Positions 59,181-64,000 of a stretch of DNA of 64,000 bases are shown here, in pieces. Position 1 is the first letter of the stretch. Each line of letters begins with the position of its first letter. The translations under genes were made by a program, and so were the position numbers. Source of the stretch: Talpa occidentalis (lineage: Eukaryota; Chordata; Mammalia; Eulipotyphla; Talpidae); assembly GCF_014898055.3 (NCBI RefSeq), contig NW_023602073.1, positions 19,763,784 to 19,827,783 on the forward strand, given 5' to 3'. The notes below the pieces were generated by a model, which had not been told where the DNA came from, ran no database searches, and saw nothing but the letters and a program-made list of their open reading frames with translations.

Positions 59181-60505
59181 ATCCAGATGTGTAAGCCAGA
59201 GAGAAAAGAAAAAAACATATTTATAAAATATAGAGAAAGACCTCATAAACCTGAGAAAGAAAGTAAATATAACTGTTCATAAAGCTAAAGTAATACCTGA
59301 TTATCTAAACGTAATGAGAACTACATTAAGTACATATTCGTGAAACTATCAAGAGTTCAGGACAAAGAAACAATAATAAGATTAACTAGGCAAAAAAGAA
59401 AATCCCATCAGTTAGCGTTACATATTCTCTAAAGAATGAAATGCAGTAATTTCTATGCAAGTGGAGGGAATTTGAAAAAAATTATATACAATACTACTAA
59501 TCAGAATTATAAAAACAAATATTGGATATTCATATAAGAGATAATACAACATGAAACTCTTTAAAAATTTCTGAACATCAACAAATACCTTGAGGGTCTG
59601 AGGCTAAAGAGAGAGTGGGGAGATGAAAAGCCAGGGGACACAAGGGTGAGGGGTGGTGGGGGGGGGCAAAGGAAAAGAAAAAAGTTCAGTGTACTAACCT
59701 TGGAACTTTTCCGTAATTTTGAGATTTCTTTTTAAAATAATCCAATAGTTCTGCAGGACACAAGTTATAATTGTATTTTGATTGCATTTCTCAAGAGATG
59801 CTTGTTTAACTCAGGTTTTGATGTTAGAAAATGTCTATATAACTGGATATTTCTTCTTTACTCTTTTAACTACATCAAGAAGCAGTTCTATAAAACTAAA
59901 GGTATATAATGTGTTGCCAGCTGTAGACCACATGGAAAAGCAATGTATTTGCTAGTGATAGCACTAGGAGGATGAGTGGAAGCAGAGTTTATGAGCCGAG
60001 GGAAATAATGGTAAATTGAATCAACAGGAACTAACTAAATGTACCATAAATGAGAAGTAAGGTGACTATATCAAAAGCTATACATGTTTGCATGGTCTCA
60101 TTTCTTCTTTTATTTCATCAAAATTTCCATAAATAAAGCAGGAAGTTCCTAAGTCTGCTGCTTGCAGTCTGTTACTTGGAGTCTGCTGCTGCTGGAGTGG
60201 AAAGTTCCTGGGATGTGCTGCTTGCCCACATGGGTAGCTCTGGCAACCTTGACGCCCTTCCCAAGCAGTAAAGAAAGTCTATGATGGATGGGGTGACAAA
60301 TTTCCACATACAAACTGTATTAAACCTGACCATTCTTGGGATTCTGGGTACAGATTTTTGAGAGCTATCCCACTGACCTGCCAGTGTGACAAATAAATGT
60401 CTCTGTCTCTCTACCTCTCTGAGGGCAGACTGCTTTCTCTGGGAAATTGCCATAACATAATTACATAAATTGATATGTATAATAATATATTGCTGGAGTT
60501 TCAAT

Positions 60506-60961
60506 TTAAAAAAATTATTTATATGTTTTTTGCATCAGTGTTCATTTTTAAACAATATTTGCTTCTCCGCACCCCCCTCCAGGTGTAGTCCCCATAGAGT
60601 TACCTTCATCAATGCACCTATGCATCACCCTAGGCCCCTGTGATCCTCCTTCCCTCCCTCTCATCATCTCCCTCCTCCGCCCCTGCAGGATACCAGGTTG
60701 GCCAGGATGTGGTGCAAAAGGAACTCTCCTACATTGCTGGTAGGAATACAAACTGGTCCAACCACTATGGAAATCTGTCTGGAGGTTCCTCAGTCTACTA
60801 AAAATGAAGCAACTACATGACCAAGCAATTCCACTCCTAGAGATCTACCCAAAGGACACAAACACATTGATTCAAAAGAACACCTGTACCCCTATGATAA
60901 TTGCAGCACTATTTATAATAGATAAAACCTAGAAACAACAAAAATGCCCAAAAGTAGATGA
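60506..60961 (-). mobile_element. 5'-inverted (twin-primed) L1
   Basis: 60506-60700 is antisense L1 3' UTR with poly-T; 60701-60961 is sense ORF2 (GCCAGGATGTGGTGCAAAAG onwards), the opposite direction. Flanked by AGTTTCAAT at 60497-60505 and 60962-60970. The sites in units 3 (41235) and 4 (52214) are empty. Confidence 0.92.
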
Positions 60962-61872
60962 AGTTTCAATATTGATTGAACACACACACATACACAGATG
61001 CATCACAAATCCAGTTAACATAAATGTAAACTGTCTATGTTAGAAACATAAATGTGTATATGGTATATCCATCATCAATCTGACAATGTCACATGATTAG
61101 AAATATGTACTTGGTTTTTGTCCTCTGTTCCTTTCACAGCACGCCAAACCCATGTCATTCCCTCTGTGATAGAGTGGGAGGAACATCTTGTTCTTCAGAA
61201 GTCCTTTCAACACATCACACTTTACATTGATGATATGACTCATTGTGGCCACTTATGTAAATTCAGGATAGTGTTTGTTTGCCAGAGAACAACCATGTGA
61301 TTAGAATGTGAACCATTCAGTTCTACGTGACCTCTGAAGAAGAGAGGGAAATCGAAGGATGAGTTACTTGCCAATAACCAATAGTTTAAACAATCTTGTC
61401 TATGTAATGTGGCCACCAATGAAACTTAAACAGCAGAGATTCATAGAATTTCAGGTTGTGGAACCCAAGGAGGTTCTGGGAAGATGTGTGACAAGAAAGG
61501 CGAGGAAATTCTGCTCCCTTTCCCCAATCTTGTCCTACATTTCTTTATATTTCTTATTTGTATTTTTTCTAATAAATCACAAGGAGTTATAAACAGACCA
61601 TTCTGAGTCTGTGAGCTACTCTTGAATATTATTGAAGGGAAGTCATGGAAGCCCCAATAGTATCTTGTAGATCATACATAAAGGACCTGGACATTCAGGT
61701 GGTGTCTTGTAAAGGCATTCTCATGGGAGGGAATTGTAACCTGGGGGCCTAATTCTGTGTCTGACTTAAAAGCTGTGGAAGTGTTGAGAAAAACAGGTAC
61801 CCTGTATTCAGTATCAGACGTGTGACTAAAAAGAGAAAGGAATAAATCACTCAAAAAAACCCCCAAATCCTT

Positions 61873-62145
61873 GGGCCTCCCCTGGTGGCGCAGGGGTTGA
61901 GCGCGGCTGCCCGCAGACTCTGCGGTGCCGGTTCTGCGGTGCCGGTTTGATCCCTGACCACCGGCGAGGGTCCCACATGGTGCGCAGACCTCTCCTGCCA
62001 TGCCCACTGCTCCCCTCAGCAGTGTGTTTCATCAGTCTGCCTGTTCTGTTCCCTGCTCTGGCTCTGGTGAGTTCTCTCACCCTCCCGCGTTTCTGACTGT
62101 GCCCAGTGCTTGTATAAATAAATCTTTAAAAAAAAAAAAAAAACC
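61873..62145 (+). mobile_element. tRNA-derived SINE, subfamily B, with 16-bp internal duplication
   Basis: Head GGGCCTCCCCTGGTGGCGCA. The B-box region is doubled: TCTGCGGTGCCGGT occurs at 61919 and again at 61934. Specific to unit 5. Confidence 0.94.
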
Positions 62146-62164
62146 TCATAAATGTGCAAAAGGG

Positions 62165-62670
62165 AAACCTCCACTCCTATTTTCATTGCAGTGCTATTTA
62201 TAATAGCTAAGATATGTAAATAACCTAAATGTCCTAAAACAGACAAATGGATCAAGCAGCTGTGGCATATACACAAAATGGAATATACTCAGCAATCAAT
62301 AAACATAAACTCATGCCATTTGTGGCAACATGGATAGAGCTGGAAGGGATTATACTAAGCAAAATAAGTCAGAAGAAAAAAGAAAAATATTGGATGGTCT
62401 CACTTATAAGGGGGGTATATGGAAACCTGAGAAGAGATCAGGAAAAATCAAAATTCACAGGAAAACCGTAGATTTGATGCAATGCAGGGGTGGGGGTGTA
62501 AAGGGGGTAGAAAAAGGGGAGGAAAGAGCACAGGAGACTATGGTGATTGTTGACAGGTGATGTGATGGTGGGAGAATGATGAGGACTACAACTGAGGGGA
62601 GAAATCAAATATTGTAAAAAAATGGATATTGATGTAAGAACATAATCAATCAATCAATCAATAAACAAAC
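62165..62670 (+). mobile_element. Old L1 3' end, unit 5 copy
   Basis: Counterpart of 42207-42712 and 53147-53662; the tail here is (CAAT)n at 62643-62662. Confidence 0.85.
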
Positions 62671-62857
62671 TAGGCGTACACAAAAACACTATAAAAACCA
62701 CCCCTCACATTCTGTTTCAGGATTGCCCTGCTCTGAAACTCAATTCCTTTCCAGTTGATGAATATTTTACATCACAGTACTTTTTCACTTTATTCATTTG
62801 AGAGCAAACTAATAAAAATATGTATGTTTCACTTTTTGAAAGTTGTTTGTTATACAA

Positions 62858-62887
62858 CTAATGAGTATAACAGTGATATTGGAGTCA
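62858..62887 (+). other. Pasted OR coding fragment
   Basis: 30 bases (starts CTAATGAGTATAACAGTGAT) match 49346-49375 of the intact OR with one mismatch, the SNEYISDIGV codons. They interrupt a flank phrase that is continuous in units 3 (43136-43165) and 4 (53836-53860). Confidence 0.9.
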
Positions 62888-64000
62888 GATACAAATAAGT
62901 TGTATCTACAAAGTAAAAAGGTGAATATATAATTGGCCAAAAAATAATGGGTTATTTACTTCCCCACTCAAAGTGAAATTTGATTGTCATTTAGTGGCAT
63001 AAGATTAGGGAGTAATTTGTTGCTTCATTAGTAGAAATAAAATGGTATTTACACCTTTCAGAAGATGGGGTTGTTTATTGTATTTTGTAATATTATGCAT
63101 TTAAAATTAAATGAATGACTTGTTTACTCATTTAATGGAACTAAATGAAGTCTTTTTTTGGGTATTTTTGAACTATCACATTATACCATTATTTTCAATA
63201 ATTTGATCCAATAAACACTAATTAGTTGAATCCAGATTACTATGTATGATCATTAAGTCAACTCAACAGAAAAAACCATCTTTGGGAACAGTAAATATAA
63301 TTGCACAGTCTGGCTCCAGGGCATTTATAAGAGCACCAAATACCCAGGGCACCCACAAACTTTGCTTATGCTAAAAATATTTCCTAACCGAATCTCCAGA
63401 GGCCAAAGAAAGGATTGAAATGGCCTGATTTTTTTCTCCATAGTTCAGATTTTTTGAATGTGACTGATTTGTAGAGATCAAGATTTTGGGCTGTCAACAG
63501 CTCATACTGACAGCTTCTCCTTCAATGGAAGAAATATGTTCTTGAATATGCTATGGTGAGTTTCATAAAACATAGATATACAGAATAGTGGAAAACCCAT
63601 AAATTACTTATTTTAAGTGAGTGAGGGAACCAGTTACTATCATTCAACTTGTAAAACATGCAATAATATGGATGAGCTATGGTTATTTTAGTGGAAATTA
63701 GGAATCTGGGAGAGAACACTGTAAACTCTTACATGCTGGAATCATTTTATGGCATGTTATTACTTCCTCCCTAATGTTGCTTTTCTTTCTATAATGTTAT
63801 AGAAGAAATTCAGTGTGAATTTTCCTTCTGTTCATATTATACATTGACTCTTATAATAATGACTTAACAGAGATGTGAGATGTTTTCCATATCAAAAATC
63901 ACAGATAAATTGTTGAATCATGATAGGGAAATTTTAAATTGAAAATGAATCAAATATTTTAGTACTGGCAAAATAACTACACTTTTTAGCTGCACAAAAT

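Larger units (their letters stand above)
51100..59790 (+). repeat. OR duplication unit 4
   Basis: Approximate bounds. Common blocks at 51100-51400, 52210-53140 and 53690-55130, then the L1 at 55239, OR 57722-58673 and the type II 3' flank. It has no SINE of its own, unlike units 1-3. Confidence 0.85.
59790..64000 (+). repeat. OR duplication unit 5, runs out of the window
   Basis: Common blocks at 59790-60110, 60990-61860 and 62150-64000 in the same order as units 3 and 4. By analogy an OR exon should follow 2-5 kb beyond the end. Confidence 0.85.

Noticed and set aside
1..64000. CRISPR arrays, prophage, bacterial operons, tRNA or rRNA genes
   Set aside because: No spaced identical repeats or bacterial gene structure. 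The tRNA-like A and B boxes belong to SINEs with AAAT tails, not to functional tRNA genes.

Overview
This is mammalian nuclear DNA. It is AT-rich and crowded with LINE-1 (L1) and tRNA-derived SINE insertions, with one uninterrupted single-exon olfactory receptor (OR) gene and five OR pseudogenes. There are no bacterial operons, phage genes or CRISPR arrays. The SINE has a Pol III A box and B box in its first ~80 bp and an (AAAT)n-CTTT-A tail, and it is not Alu, B1 or B2, so the host is probably neither a primate nor a mouse-like rodent. A laurasiatherian such as a pangolin or a bat would fit, but I cannot fix the order from the sequence.

Layout. 1-9369 is gene-free and made of old antisense L1, younger L1s and SINEs. 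A 100-N gap follows (9370-9469). From 9470 to about 18245 lies an OR unit in minus orientation (unit 0, OR pseudogene 9964-10842). About 18.3-19.5 kb is the hinge of an inverted duplication. From about 19.56 kb to the end, plus-strand units follow in tandem: unit 1 (OR 28022-28956, one frameshift), unit 2 (OR 35435-36348, multiply broken), a second 100-N gap (36526-36625), a partial unit with OR 37089-38011 (broken), unit 3 (OR 48790-49722, intact, 310 codons), unit 4 (OR 57722-58673, broken), and unit 5, which leaves the window before its OR. Units recur every 9-11 kb and share flanking DNA as well as the OR exon.

All six OR exons belong to the OR14 family by protein pattern. They form two lineages with different 3' flanks: type I (10 kb, 28 kb, 35 kb) and type II (37 kb, 49 kb, 58 kb). 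Two deletions shared by the 37 kb and 58 kb copies make those two sisters. A conserved pyrimidine-rich splice acceptor sits 25-31 bases before every OR start, the usual OR layout of non-coding 5' exons and one coding exon. Only the 49 kb gene looks able to make a receptor; the 28 kb copy is one base away from an open frame.

The most unusual content is a set of small rearrangement scars: two short pieces of OR coding sequence pasted into non-coding DNA (48095-48123 and 62858-62887), a near-perfect 33-bp fold-back (41437-41503), a SINE overwritten by DNA from the opposite arm of the inverted duplication (21042-21080), an L1 with a candidate 3' transduction (57226-57403) and a 5'-inverted L1 (60506-60961). 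No clearly novel molecular system is visible; the window is an actively rearranging OR cluster.
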